DNA of 64,000 nt. Origin: Streptomyces jeddahensis. Lineage in GTDB: Bacteria; Actinomycetota; Actinomycetes; Streptomycetales; Streptomycetaceae. The stretch covers positions 1 through 64,000 of the forward strand of contig NZ_LOHS01000076.1 in NCBI RefSeq assembly GCF_001642995.1. The letters are read 5' to 3'. A program made the position numbers and the translations under genes. The notes beneath the pieces were generated by a model. It was not told the DNA's origin, searched no databases, and saw nothing but the letters and a program-made list of their open reading frames with translations. Position 1 is the first letter of the stretch. Each line of letters begins with the position of its first letter. This document shows, piece by piece, positions 40,221 through 48,502 of this stretch.

Positions 40221-41806
40221 GCCCGGCCCTCCCCTTCGCCCAGAGAGCCGAGCTCGCCCGCACCAGCGACGTCGCTCAGCGAGCCGACGAGATCGGCACG
40301 GCCCGACAGCAGCAGCGTCTCGGCGCGGTCGTCGTCCATGCCGTCCTCCACGATCAGGGCGAGCGCCCCGTGGACCAGCCGGGCCTGCTCCGCGAGGAGG
40401 GAGCGGGTGAGCGGGGTGCCGGCGTGGATGGCGACCAGCGCTGGGGCGCCCGCCGCCCCTTCGACGGACCGGGCCAGTCGCTCGTACGTCCCCGGCAGCC
40501 CCGCCTCCTCGTCAGGCGCGGCGAGCCACAGGCAGCCCGAATCCTCGCCCCTGAGCCTCTCGATCTCCGCCGCGCTGAGCCGCCGCCCGGCGAACTCCCG
40601 CTCGCCCAGCCGCAGCGGCGTCTCCAGCGGAGCGCGCCCGTCGTGTCCGGCGCGCCAGTCGCGCTCGACGCGCCCGATGAACTCCGGGTCGCGGCGGGCG
40701 ATCCGCTCCTTGCCGATGCTGCGCGACATGAAGTGGAAGGCGAACTGCGTGGGCTCGAACGCGTCGTGGTAGCGGCCGAAGTGCTCCCACCACGACAGGC
40801 TGGGGCGGGCGGAGCCCTGGATCTTCTCGACCGAGGGCCGCCGCGCAGCCTCGTAGGCCTCGAGCGCTGACGGCAGGTCGTCGCGGTGTTCCAGCAGGCT
40901 GCCGGCGAGCGCGACGGCGTCCTCCATGGCCATCTTCGTGCCGGAGCCGACGGAGAAGTGCGCGGTGTGCGCGGCGTCGCCGAGCAGGGCGATGTTGCCG
41001 CTGGTCCAGCGGCGGGGGCGCCAGGTGCGGAAGTTGCCCCAGCGGGAGTTGTTGACGAGCAGCTCGTGTCCGTCGATCTGCTCGGCGAAGAGCTTCTCCA
41101 GGTACCGGCGGGACTTCTCGTCGCTCGGGCCCGGCGGCTGCGCGGTGTCGAACTCGTCGAGACCGGCCGCCCGCCACGACTGCTCGTCCGTCTCCACGAT
41201 GAAGGTGCTGACGTCGTCGCTGATCGGGTAGCCGTGCACTGCGAACGTCCCGTGCGGGCCGTGCTCGTGCACGAAGGTCAGGCCGTCGAAGAGATACGTC
41301 GTCCCGAACCAGATGAACTTGGCGGTCGCGACCTCGACCTCGGGCACGAGGACGTCGGCGAGGCGGCTGCGGAAGCCCGAGTTCGCCCCGTCGGCGGCGA
41401 CGATGAGGTCGTAGTCGGCCAACTGCGCCGGGTCGGTGGGCATGTCGGCGCTGAACCGCAGGTCGACGCCGACCTCCTCCGCCCGCCGGTGCAGCAGCTG
41501 CAGCAGGGTCTTGCGGGTGATGGCGGCCATACCGTTGCCGCCGCAGCGGATCCGCTGCCCCTTCAGCCGGATCTCGATGTCGTCCCAGTGCCGTCCGTAG
41601 TCCGCGAGGCCGGTCCGCAGCACCGGGTCGGCCTCGTGGATTCCGGCCAGCGTCGCGTCGGAGAACACCACGCCGAAGCCGAATGTGTCCTCTGCCCGGT
41701 TCCGCTCGAAGACGGTGACGTCGACCGACGGATCGGCATGCTTGACGAGCGTCGCGAAGAACAGCCCGCCGGGGCCGCCTCCCACGCAAGCGATCCGAGA
41801 AACCAT
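40217..41806 (-). CDS. sdgC: Salicylyl-CoA 5-hydroxylase-type FAD monooxygenase
   Basis: A 529-residue flavoprotein. The dinucleotide-binding motif is IACVGGGPGGLFFATLVKHA, and the second FAD motif GNIALLGDAAHTAHFSVGSG. The characteristic block ERNRAEDTFGFGVVFSDATL and the C-terminal LGEREFAGRRLSAAEIERLR are shared with salicylyl-CoA 5-hydroxylase and the N-terminal half of 2-aminobenzoyl-CoA monooxygenases, not with free-acid salicylate hydroxylases. Expected reaction: salicylyl-CoA + O2 + NAD(P)H to gentisyl-CoA. ATG 41806 follows GGAGG. A gentisate ring-cleavage gene is not in the window. A repeat element lies directly upstream. Confidence 0.83.
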   Translation of the reverse strand: MVSRIACVGGGPGGLFFATLVKHADPSVDVTVFERNRAEDTFGFGVVFSDATLAGIHEADPVLRTGLADYGRHWDDIEIRLKGQRIRCGGNGMAAITRKTLLQLLHRRAEEVGVDLRFSADMPTDPAQLADYDLIVAADGANSGFRSRLADVLVPEVEVATAKFIWFGTTYLFDGLTFVHEHGPHGTFAVHGYPISDDVSTFIVETDEQSWRAAGLDEFDTAQPPGPSDEKSRRYLEKLFAEQIDGHELLVNNSRWGNFRTWRPRRWTSGNIALLGDAAHTAHFSVGSGTKMAMEDAVALAGSLLEHRDDLPSALEAYEAARRPSVEKIQGSARPSLSWWEHFGRYHDAFEPTQFAFHFMSRSIGKERIARRDPEFIGRVERDWRAGHDGRAPLETPLRLGEREFAGRRLSAAEIERLRGEDSGCLWLAAPDEEAGLPGTYERLARSVEGAAGAPALVAIHAGTPLTRSLLAEQARLVHGALALIVEDGMDDDRAETLLLSGRADLVGSLSDVAGAGELGSLGEGEGRA

Positions 41807-41874
41807 GATGTTCTGCCTCCGCATCGGGTACGGCTCCGGGCCGGTCGCTGGACCGCCCACCCGGAGCCCAAGTG

Positions 41875-41903
41875 TGTGTCGATCAATTCACGAGCGTCAA
41901 TGA
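41875..41903. promoter_or_regulatory. Candidate operator upstream of the monooxygenase (copy 2)
   Basis: TGTGTCG, 13 bases, CGTCAATGA. The same two blocks with the same 13-base spacing are found at 43324-43352. This copy begins in the gap before the monooxygenase and overlaps the end of the transporter gene. It would allow separate control of the three enzyme genes. Confidence 0.6.
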
Positions 41904-43270
41904 TTTGTCGCGGTAAGGCTCTTCGGCTGCCCGGGGAGTCGCCCCACGAGTCCCCCTCCTGGGAGCAGCAGCACCAGCGCGGTGGCAACGGCGGCGGGCA
42001 CGGCGAAGGCGTAGAAGTTCCACGCGGTACTCACCTCGGCGTCCAGCAGGAAGCCGCCGAACAGCGGGCCGGTGATGGCGCCGAGCCGGCCGAGGCCCAG
42101 CGTGCACCCGAGGGCGGTGGCCCGGACCTCCACGGGGAAGTGCTGGGCCACATAGCCCAGGACCATGATCTGCGCGCCGATGGTGCCGAAGCCGGCCACC
42201 GCGACCAAGGCGTACAACAGCGGCGCGGCCGTCGCGAAAGCGAGCAGGGTGATGGAGACCGCGGCGGCCAGGAAGACGGCCATCGTGACCGGCTTCATGC
42301 CGAACCGGTCGCCCAGCGGGGAGATGAGGAGCGAGCCGACGACCGCCCCGAGATTCATCACCAGCAGGAACAGCAGGGAACTGGACAGCGGGTAGCCGGC
42401 CGCGCGCATGATCTGCGGGAGCCAGGTGTTCAGGCCGTACACCAGCAGCAGTCCGAAGAAGCTGACCGTGGCGAAGAGCAGGGCGGGACCGAGGTGCTCT
42501 CTGCCGGCCAGCTGCAGGAGCCCGGACCGCTTCGGCTGTCCGTCGCGCCCCGCGGCGGATCCGCCGTCCGGTCCAGCACCGGGCGCCGGCACCTCGATGC
42601 CGAGCCGCGCCGCCGTACGGGCCGCCTCCTCATGCCGTCCCTTCGCGGTCAGGAACGCCAGCGACTCCGGAACGTACCGGGCAAGGAGTGGTACGAGCAG
42701 GAGCGGGGCGGCCCCCATCGCGTACATGAACCGGAACCCGAGTGCGGGCATCAGCGTCATGGCGAGCACGGCCGCGAGGATTCCGCCGACCGCGTACCCG
42801 GAGAACATCATCGCGTTGTTGAGGCTGCGCCGTCTGGGGTCCGCGTACTCGGCGGTCAGTGCGACGGCGGTCGGCATGACCCCGCCGAGGCCGATGCCGC
42901 CAAGGAGTCGGAAGATCCCGAACCAGGTCGCGTCCGGCGCCAGCGCGCATCCGATCATCGCGGCGGAGAACCAGGCGACCCCGGTCAGCAGCACCTTGCG
43001 CCGCCCGACGGCATCGGTCAGGGCTCCGGCGATCAGTGCGCCGACGAGCATGCCGACGAGCGCGTAGCTGCCGATCGCGCCGGCCATGGCGGGCGTCAGC
43101 GCCCAGGGGGCGTACTGCAACAGCGCCGGGACGGTGGCGCCGTAGACGATCAGGTCGTATCCGTCGAAGACGATCACCGCGAAGCACAGGCCGGTCACGA
43201 GGAACTCGGCACGGCGGTTGCGTGGGACGGGCGCGGGGCGCACAGCGGGTGGGGCGGTCTCTGGCGTCAT
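41897..43270 (-). CDS. Aromatic acid:H+ symporter (AAHS family, MFS)
   Basis: A 457-residue, 12-helix major facilitator. The first helix contains VIVFDGYDLIVYG, the DGYD signature of BenK/PcaK-type aromatic-acid transporters. The loop 2-3 motif is GALTDAVGRRKVLL. A hydrophilic central loop (residues 215-245) is Gly/Pro-rich. It is the promoter-proximal gene of the leftward aromatic operon, divergent from the PaaX-type regulator. It probably takes up salicylate or a relative. ATG 43270 lies 166 bases from the regulator start, and one copy of the repeated operator is in that gap. Confidence 0.87.
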   Translation of the reverse strand: MTPETAPPAVRPAPVPRNRRAEFLVTGLCFAVIVFDGYDLIVYGATVPALLQYAPWALTPAMAGAIGSYALVGMLVGALIAGALTDAVGRRKVLLTGVAWFSAAMIGCALAPDATWFGIFRLLGGIGLGGVMPTAVALTAEYADPRRRSLNNAMMFSGYAVGGILAAVLAMTLMPALGFRFMYAMGAAPLLLVPLLARYVPESLAFLTAKGRHEEAARTAARLGIEVPAPGAGPDGGSAAGRDGQPKRSGLLQLAGREHLGPALLFATVSFFGLLLVYGLNTWLPQIMRAAGYPLSSSLLFLLVMNLGAVVGSLLISPLGDRFGMKPVTMAVFLAAAVSITLLAFATAAPLLYALVAVAGFGTIGAQIMVLGYVAQHFPVEVRATALGCTLGLGRLGAITGPLFGGFLLDAEVSTAWNFYAFAVPAAVATALVLLLPGGGLVGRLPGQPKSLTATNH

Positions 43271-43323
43271 TGCCGACTCCTGGAGCTCGGCCGGCCTGGA
43301 TGGCCGGGAAGACGTCCGCAGTA

Positions 43324-43352
43324 TGTGTCGTTTGAAACTCGACCGTCAATGA
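43324..43352. promoter_or_regulatory. Candidate operator in the transporter/regulator divergent promoter (copy 1)
   Basis: TGTGTCG, 13 bases, CGTCAATGA, located 54 bases before the transporter start and 84 bases before the regulator start. A TGTC/GACA inverted pair extends over it (to GACAC at 43356-43360). The sharing of this spaced motif with 41875-41903 points to one regulator for both promoters, most likely the PaaX-type protein. Confidence 0.62.
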
Positions 43353-43435
43353 GATGACACGCAATATTTCCAGGATTCGCAGGGCTTCTGGCTGAGCCGT
43401 CTCGTGCTCGCGACGGCCGCCCGTATGACATAGTC

Positions 43436-44254
43436 GTGTTCGTGAAGCCTCGCTCGATCGTCTTCGACCTGTTCGGCGACTACGTCCGCTACCGCGACGG
43501 CGCCGCCCGGCTGCGCACGCTCTCCACGCTCATGGGCTGCTTCGGCGTCGGCGAGAGCACCGTGCGCGTGGTGCTCGCCAGGCTGAAGAAGGAGGGCTGG
43601 TTCGACGCGCGACGCGAAGGCCGCGAGACGCTCTACGCGCTCAACGCCCGCAGCCTCCAGCTGCTCGACGAGGGCCGCTCACGCATCTTCGAGCCGGTAC
43701 GGACCGACTGGGACCGCCACTGGTACATGGTCATCTACTCGGTGCCGGAGACCGAGCGCGGCGTGCGCGACCGCATCCGCAAGGAGCTGGCGTGGCTGGG
43801 CTTCGGCCCGCTCGCGCCCTCCACCTACGTGTCCCCGCACGACCGGCTCCAGCAGGTGCGGGAGAAGTTCGCCGACGAGCCCGCCGTACGCCTCGACACC
43901 CTGCGCTGCCAGTCCGCCGGGCTCCCCGTCGACCGCGAGATGGCCGCCCGCAGCTGGGACCTGGACGCGCTCAACGAGGACTACCGCGAGCTGCTGCGCA
44001 CCTACCGCGGCCGGATGCCGTCCTACCGGGCCGGGCGTCTGACACCCGAGGAAGCGCTGATCGAACGCATGCGGCTCACCTACGACTACCGCAAGTTCCC
44101 CTTCCGGGACCCCGATCTGCCGACCGAGCTGCTCCCCGCGGGCTGGGTGGGCCGCGACGCGCACGAGATGTTCATCGAGGCCCACGAACTCCTCGGTCCC
44201 CCGGCGGACGCGTTCTACGACGAGGTGGCGGGGGTCCGGCCGGCGCATCGCTGA
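43436..44254 (+). CDS. PaaX-family transcriptional regulator
   Basis: A 272-residue protein. The N-terminal winged helix is at residues 1-85 (SIVFDLFGDYVRYRDGAARL, CFGVGESTVRVVLARLKKEG), the central PaaX domain at 90-180 (RHWYMVIYSVPETERGVRDR) and the C-terminal PaaX_C domain at 190-255 (YDYRKFPFRDPDLPTELLPA). PaaX proteins repress aromatic degradation operons and are released by an aryl-CoA thioester, which fits an operon working through salicylyl-CoA. GTG 43436 is the first start; GTG 43442 is also possible. Divergent from the transporter. Confidence 0.87.
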   Translation: MFVKPRSIVFDLFGDYVRYRDGAARLRTLSTLMGCFGVGESTVRVVLARLKKEGWFDARREGRETLYALNARSLQLLDEGRSRIFEPVRTDWDRHWYMVIYSVPETERGVRDRIRKELAWLGFGPLAPSTYVSPHDRLQQVREKFADEPAVRLDTLRCQSAGLPVDREMAARSWDLDALNEDYRELLRTYRGRMPSYRAGRLTPEEALIERMRLTYDYRKFPFRDPDLPTELLPAGWVGRDAHEMFIEAHELLGPPADAFYDEVAGVRPAHR

Positions 44255-44294
44255 CCCGGGGCACCGATATCTCGGCCGGCGCATCGCTGACCCG
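44237..44294 (+). repeat. Two 22-bp direct repeats, 36-bp period
   Basis: CGGCCGGCGCATCGCTGACC plus CG is present at 44237-44258 and again at 44273-44294. The first copy contains the PaaX stop codon, so the repeat duplicated the 3' end of that gene. No function is evident. Confidence 0.7.
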
Positions 44295-44395
44295 AACCAC
44301 TGCCGACCAGTTCGGTTTTCTGTTATCGGCCGGGCCCGGCCGCGCCTCCTGTGCGTACGCGTCCGTAGTCACCCGACCGTTAAGGAACCAAGCAC

Positions 44396-46132
44396 GTGAC
44401 AGCACAGATCAGTCGCCGGGGCATGCTGAAGATCGCCGGTGCGGCCGCGGGTGCCGCCGGGATCGGTGCGGCCGCCGTGACGGCTGCGGCACCGGCGTCG
44501 GCGGCCGGCGGGACCTTCGCGCACCCCGGGCTGCTGCACACGAAGGCCGACCTCGACCGCATGGCGGCCAAGGTGAAGCCCGGCGCCCAGCCGTACACGG
44601 CCGGGTTCGCGAGACTGACCGCCAACCGGCATGCGCAGAGCGGCTGGCAGGCCAATCCCCAGGCGACCGTCTACCGCGGCTCGGGCACGCCCGAGAACTA
44701 CCGGATCCTGTACAACGACATCCACGCCGCGTACCAGAACGCGCTGCGCTGGCACGTCACCGGCGACGCCGCGCACGCCGACACCGCCCGCGACATCCTC
44801 AACGCCTGGTCGGCCCTGCTGACCCGGCTCGACGGCTCCGCGGACCGGTCCCTGGCGGCGGGCCTCTACGGCTACCAGTTCGCCAACGCCGCCGAGCTCA
44901 TCCGCGACTACGACGGCTTCGACCTGGCCCGCTTCCAGAAGATGATGCTCGACGTCTTCTCCCCGCTGAGCGAGGACTTCCTCGTCAACCACAACGGCGC
45001 CTACGTCACGAACTACTGGGCCAACTGGGACCTGACCGCCATGGCCTGCGTCCTCGCCATCGGCATCCTGTGCGACGACCGCGCCCAGGTCGAGCGCGCG
45101 GTCGAGTACTTCAAGCACGGCGAGGGCATGGGCTCCATCAAGAACGCCATCCCCGTCGTCCACTCCGACGGCCTCGCCGAATGGGCCGAGGCCGGCCGGG
45201 ACCAGGGCCACGCGCTGCTCGGCGTCGGGCTGATGGGCACCTTCTGCGAGATGGCCTGGAACCAGGGCATCGACCTGTACGGCTACGACGACAGCCGCTT
45301 CTTCAAGGGCGCCCAGTACGTGGCGAAGTGGAGCATGGGCGGGGACGTGCCCTTCACCCCCTTCACCCGGAAGAAGGGCGCGATCAACGGATGGTCGGGA
45401 TCGGAGACCACCTCCGGCGTTGCGACCGTCGACCCGGCCATGGTCCGGCCGATCTGGGCCATGATCGCCAACCACTACACCAAGCGCCGCGGTCTCTCCG
45501 CGCCGTACCTCACGCAGATCGCGGCCAAGGCCGCGCCCGAGGGCGGCGGCGGTGACTACGGGCCCAACAGCGGCGGCTACGACCAGCTCGGCTTCGGCAC
45601 GCTGGCCTTCACCCGGCCCAAGGCGGCCGTCGGAAAGGCGACCGCGTCGCCCTCCGCCGCCGCCCCGGCCTCGCCGTCCGCGTCCTCTTCGGCCTCCACC
45701 GCCTCGTCCGGCTCCGGTGTCGGGTCCGGGTCCGGGTCGGCCACGCCGTCCTCGTCCGCCAGTCCGCTCGGCGGGCAGAGCGGCGGCCTGGCCTCCACCG
45801 GGTCCTCCGACGTCGCGGCGTGGACGGCTGCCACCGGGATCACCGCCGTCGCCGGTGGGCTTCTGCTGCTCCGGCGCCGGGGGCAGGCCCGCCGTGCCGC
45901 GGGCGGCGATGGGCTGCGACGGGTGGCCGACGGGCGGCCGGTCCTGGGCCGCCCTGGCCGCCGGGCCTGGCCGCCCCGGCCGCCCTGGCCGCCCTGGCCG
46001 CGTCTGCCCGACCGTCATGCCGGGGGTGCCGCCTGTCCCGCGACGCCGGTGTCTCCGGTTCGCGGACCCGGAAGCGGGGTGCGCTGCAACTTCCGTACGG
46101 CCAGGGCAAGTTGGAGACGCAGTCGGCCCTGA
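44396..46132 (+). CDS. Secreted, probably cell-wall-anchored alginate lyase family protein
   Basis: A 578-residue protein. The Tat-type signal is ISRRGMLKIAGAAAGAAGIG with cleavage near residue 37. The alginate-lyase fold (45-400) has the motif NHNGAYVTNYWANWDLTAMA with the conserved Asn-His and Tyr. A Ser/Ala/Gly-rich stalk (405-460) leads to LASTG at about 465, a hydrophobic helix and RRRG at 496, a class E sortase LAXTG sorting signal. About 80 Arg/Pro/Trp-rich residues follow, overlapping the opposite regulator gene by 118 bases; this tail is unlike real sorting signals and suggests a late frameshift that removed the normal stop. Start GTG 44396 follows AAGGAA. Confidence 0.78.
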   Translation: MTAQISRRGMLKIAGAAAGAAGIGAAAVTAAAPASAAGGTFAHPGLLHTKADLDRMAAKVKPGAQPYTAGFARLTANRHAQSGWQANPQATVYRGSGTPENYRILYNDIHAAYQNALRWHVTGDAAHADTARDILNAWSALLTRLDGSADRSLAAGLYGYQFANAAELIRDYDGFDLARFQKMMLDVFSPLSEDFLVNHNGAYVTNYWANWDLTAMACVLAIGILCDDRAQVERAVEYFKHGEGMGSIKNAIPVVHSDGLAEWAEAGRDQGHALLGVGLMGTFCEMAWNQGIDLYGYDDSRFFKGAQYVAKWSMGGDVPFTPFTRKKGAINGWSGSETTSGVATVDPAMVRPIWAMIANHYTKRRGLSAPYLTQIAAKAAPEGGGGDYGPNSGGYDQLGFGTLAFTRPKAAVGKATASPSAAAPASPSASSSASTASSGSGVGSGSGSATPSSSASPLGGQSGGLASTGSSDVAAWTAATGITAVAGGLLLLRRRGQARRAAGGDGLRRVADGRPVLGRPGRRAWPPRPPWPPWPRLPDRHAGGAACPATPVSPVRGPGSGVRCNFRTARASWRRSRP

Positions 46133-47115
46133 GGTGAGTGCACCTCCCAGCCGAGGACGTGCTCGGCCTGCGCCAGGCGCTCCTGCAGCGTCGAGTGGTG
46201 CACCGTCAGTTCGGCGGCGGCGGCCCGCAGGCTCGGTGCGGCGGCCACGGCGTGGAGTGTCGCTGCCGCCCAGGGTGCCTCGGCGATCGCGCGTTCCACG
46301 GCGAGTACGTCGGGGACCGGCGGCGTGTCCGGGCCCACGGCGGCGGCGAGCAGCGTCAGGGCGCCCAGCTCCTCGGCGTACACCGTGCGCGGCCCGGGAT
46401 CCTGTGCCGTGCCCTCGGCGGTGAACCGGAGCGCGGTCCGGGCGGCCGCCCACGACTGCGGCAGCTCCCCCGCTGCCACGGCCGGTCCCACACCGGCGCG
46501 ACGCACCACGGGTACGGGTTGTCCGTCGGGCACGAGCTCCGCGCCGCCCCCGTGGAGCGCCACCGCTCGCATCGGCTGCCCTTCCTTCAGGCCCAGTCGG
46601 GCCGCGGCATGCGCCCGTGCGGCCGACGGCGCGGACGCGTCCAGCACCACCTCGACCAGGGCGGGATCGCGCGCGGGTACGGCCGCGGGCGCCCATCCCC
46701 GCGTCCGGTCCATGACCGCCCGTACGGCGTGTGCGGCCCGTTCCAGGATCATGGCGTGCACGCCGTCGGGCGGGCCGGGTCGCTCCAGCCAGAGACCGGC
46801 CGGGGCCTCCGGAGCCGGGACGGCGGCCGGGGAGGCGGTGGCCGGGGAGTCGACGGGTTCCAGCGGCACCCAGGGCCACGCAGGGTCGACGGGACCGGCG
46901 GAGGCGCAGCGCCGACCGTCCGGCTCGACCCGGACGCGTACGCCGCGCCGCTCGTCGACCAGCCGAGCCGGGCAGCCGGACAGGACGGCGGCGCCGCGCA
47001 CGAGGGCCTCGAGACCGACCCGGCCCTCCATCAGGCGGTCGAAGTACGAGATGACCTGCAGGGCGGCGCCTGCGGTCGGGTCGAGCGCCGCCAGTCGGCC
47101 TGCCAGCTCTTTCAT
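46015..47115 (-). CDS. PucR-like helix-turn-helix regulator
   Basis: A 366-residue protein. The N-terminal half (20-160) is GAF-like (ALQVISYFDRLMEGRVGLEA, LVRGAAVLSGCPARLVDE). The C-terminus carries the PucR/CdaR-type HTH_30 (LTVHHSTLQERLAQAEHVLG, WEVHSPQGRLRLQLALAVRK). ATG 47115 places the recognisable N-terminus at residue 1. Its 3' end overlaps the reading frame of the lyase on the other strand. The target is unknown; the lyase or the adjacent esterase are candidates by position only. Confidence 0.75.
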   Translation of the reverse strand: MKELAGRLAALDPTAGAALQVISYFDRLMEGRVGLEALVRGAAVLSGCPARLVDERRGVRVRVEPDGRRCASAGPVDPAWPWVPLEPVDSPATASPAAVPAPEAPAGLWLERPGPPDGVHAMILERAAHAVRAVMDRTRGWAPAAVPARDPALVEVVLDASAPSAARAHAAARLGLKEGQPMRAVALHGGGAELVPDGQPVPVVRRAGVGPAVAAGELPQSWAAARTALRFTAEGTAQDPGPRTVYAEELGALTLLAAAVGPDTPPVPDVLAVERAIAEAPWAAATLHAVAAAPSLRAAAAELTVHHSTLQERLAQAEHVLGWEVHSPQGRLRLQLALAVRKLQRTPLPGPRTGDTGVAGQAAPPA

Positions 47116-47234
47116 GGGGACCATCCTGCGGCTGCGGGTCTGGGCTGCCAAGCGCCGGGATTCCGGGCGCTTGGCAGGCCGGGGGCCCGCACCCGGCGCC
47201 TCGCAGGCGGAGTGGCCCGTACAAGCGGGGCATC

Positions 47235-47318
47235 CCGCCGTCGTGGGCTGTGCCCACCCGTTCCACCCCAGCGGAACGACTGCCCACAGCGGGACAACGA
47301 TTGCCCACAGCGCTTCAG
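47235..47318. repeat. Dispersed hairpin repeat, copy A
   Basis: CGCCGTCGTGGGCTGTGCCC (hairpin GTGGGC-TGT-GCCCAC) followed by GCGGAACGACTGCCCACA, then a second ATTGCCCACA. The same blocks, with an insertion between them, recur at 54424-54503. Both copies are intergenic. This looks like a genome-wide intergenic repeat family of Streptomyces. Confidence 0.65.
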
Positions 47319-47326
47319 CCAGGCCG

Positions 47327-48355
47327 TCAGGCTCCCAGTAGCCGTCGCAGCCAGCGCAGCCTGGTCGCTCGGCATTCCTGGGAGATCGGGACCTGGGGGG
47401 CGAAGCCGTCGAAGCCGTGGAAGCCGCCCGGCCAGACGTGGAGTTCGGCGCGGCCGCCCGCCTGCCACAGGCGGCCCGCGTAGGCGATGTCCTCGTCGCG
47501 GAACGTCTCGGCCGAGCCCACGTCGATGAGGGCCGGGGGCAGGCCGGACAGGTCGGTCGCGCGGGCGGGGGCGGCGTACGGCGAGACGTCCGGGCCGCCG
47601 CGCGCCTCGCCGAGCAGTGCGCCCCAGCCCGACTCGTTGGCCGTGCGATCCCAGACGCCGCGGCCGGCCATCTGGCGGGCGGACACCGAGTCGTTGCGGT
47701 CGTCCAGCATCGGGCACATCAGCATCTGGCCGATCAGCTCCGGACCGCCGCGGTCGCGGGCCAGCAGGGCGAGCGCCGCGGCGAGTCCGCCGCCGGCGCT
47801 GGCCCCGGCGACCAGCATGCGGTCGGGGTCGATGCCGAGCTCCTTGGCGTTCCCGGCCGTCCACACCAGGCCCGCGTAGCAGTCCTCGATCCCTGCCGGG
47901 TACGGGTGCTCGGGGGCGAGCCGGTACTCCACCGACACCACGACCAGGCCCAGCTCCTCGGCCCAGTCGAGCGCCTCGGTCACGCCCAGCCGGTTGTTGC
48001 CGAGGATCATGCCGCCGCCGTGGATGTGGTAGACGGCCGGCAGCGGTCCGCTCGCATCCGTGGGCCTGCAGATCAGCAGCGAGACGTCCGGCGCTCCGTC
48101 GGGCCCCGGCACCTCCCGCTCCTCGACCTGGAAGGCTCCGTTCCGCTGCAGCTCCTCGTCCGAAACCTGGAACGCGACCGAGCCCTCGCGCATCGCGGGG
48201 ATCATCTCGGGCGTGAAACCGGGCGGGATCTGCTCGCCGATCAGCTCCAGTGCGGCGGCCAGCTCGGGGTCGAAGGGCGGCGGCGGGTACACCGGCCCGG
48301 CGTCCGCCGGTGATGCGTCGAGAGGTGCTGCGGAGGCCGTCGGCTCAGCGGTCAT
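47327..48355 (-). CDS. Alpha/beta hydrolase, hormone-sensitive-lipase-like (family IV esterase)
   Basis: A 342-residue enzyme. The oxyanion-hole motif is YHIHGGGMILG, the nucleophile Ser is in VAGASAGGGLAAALAL (GASAG in place of GDSAG), the acid is the Asp in LIDVGSAETFRDEDIAYA and the His is in PGGFHGFDGFAP. It would cleave short acyl esters in the cytoplasm; no signal peptide. ATG 48355 was chosen because the frame upstream shows no resemblance. The gene stands alone between the PucR-type regulator and the flavin monooxygenase. Confidence 0.87.
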   Translation of the reverse strand: MTAEPTASAAPLDASPADAGPVYPPPPFDPELAAALELIGEQIPPGFTPEMIPAMREGSVAFQVSDEELQRNGAFQVEEREVPGPDGAPDVSLLICRPTDASGPLPAVYHIHGGGMILGNNRLGVTEALDWAEELGLVVVSVEYRLAPEHPYPAGIEDCYAGLVWTAGNAKELGIDPDRMLVAGASAGGGLAAALALLARDRGGPELIGQMLMCPMLDDRNDSVSARQMAGRGVWDRTANESGWGALLGEARGGPDVSPYAAPARATDLSGLPPALIDVGSAETFRDEDIAYAGRLWQAGGRAELHVWPGGFHGFDGFAPQVPISQECRATRLRWLRRLLGA

Positions 48356-48502
48356 GGGAACTCCTCGCGTCACGGCCACGGCGGTGTGGCCAGGGCGTTC
48401 ATGATGCACGGCGAGGAAACGGCCTGCGTACGCGCCGTTCGGCGGGAATCCCCCGCCGAACGGCGGGGGACCCCTTTTCCGTCGGCTCAGGCTCGCCTCC
48501 GC

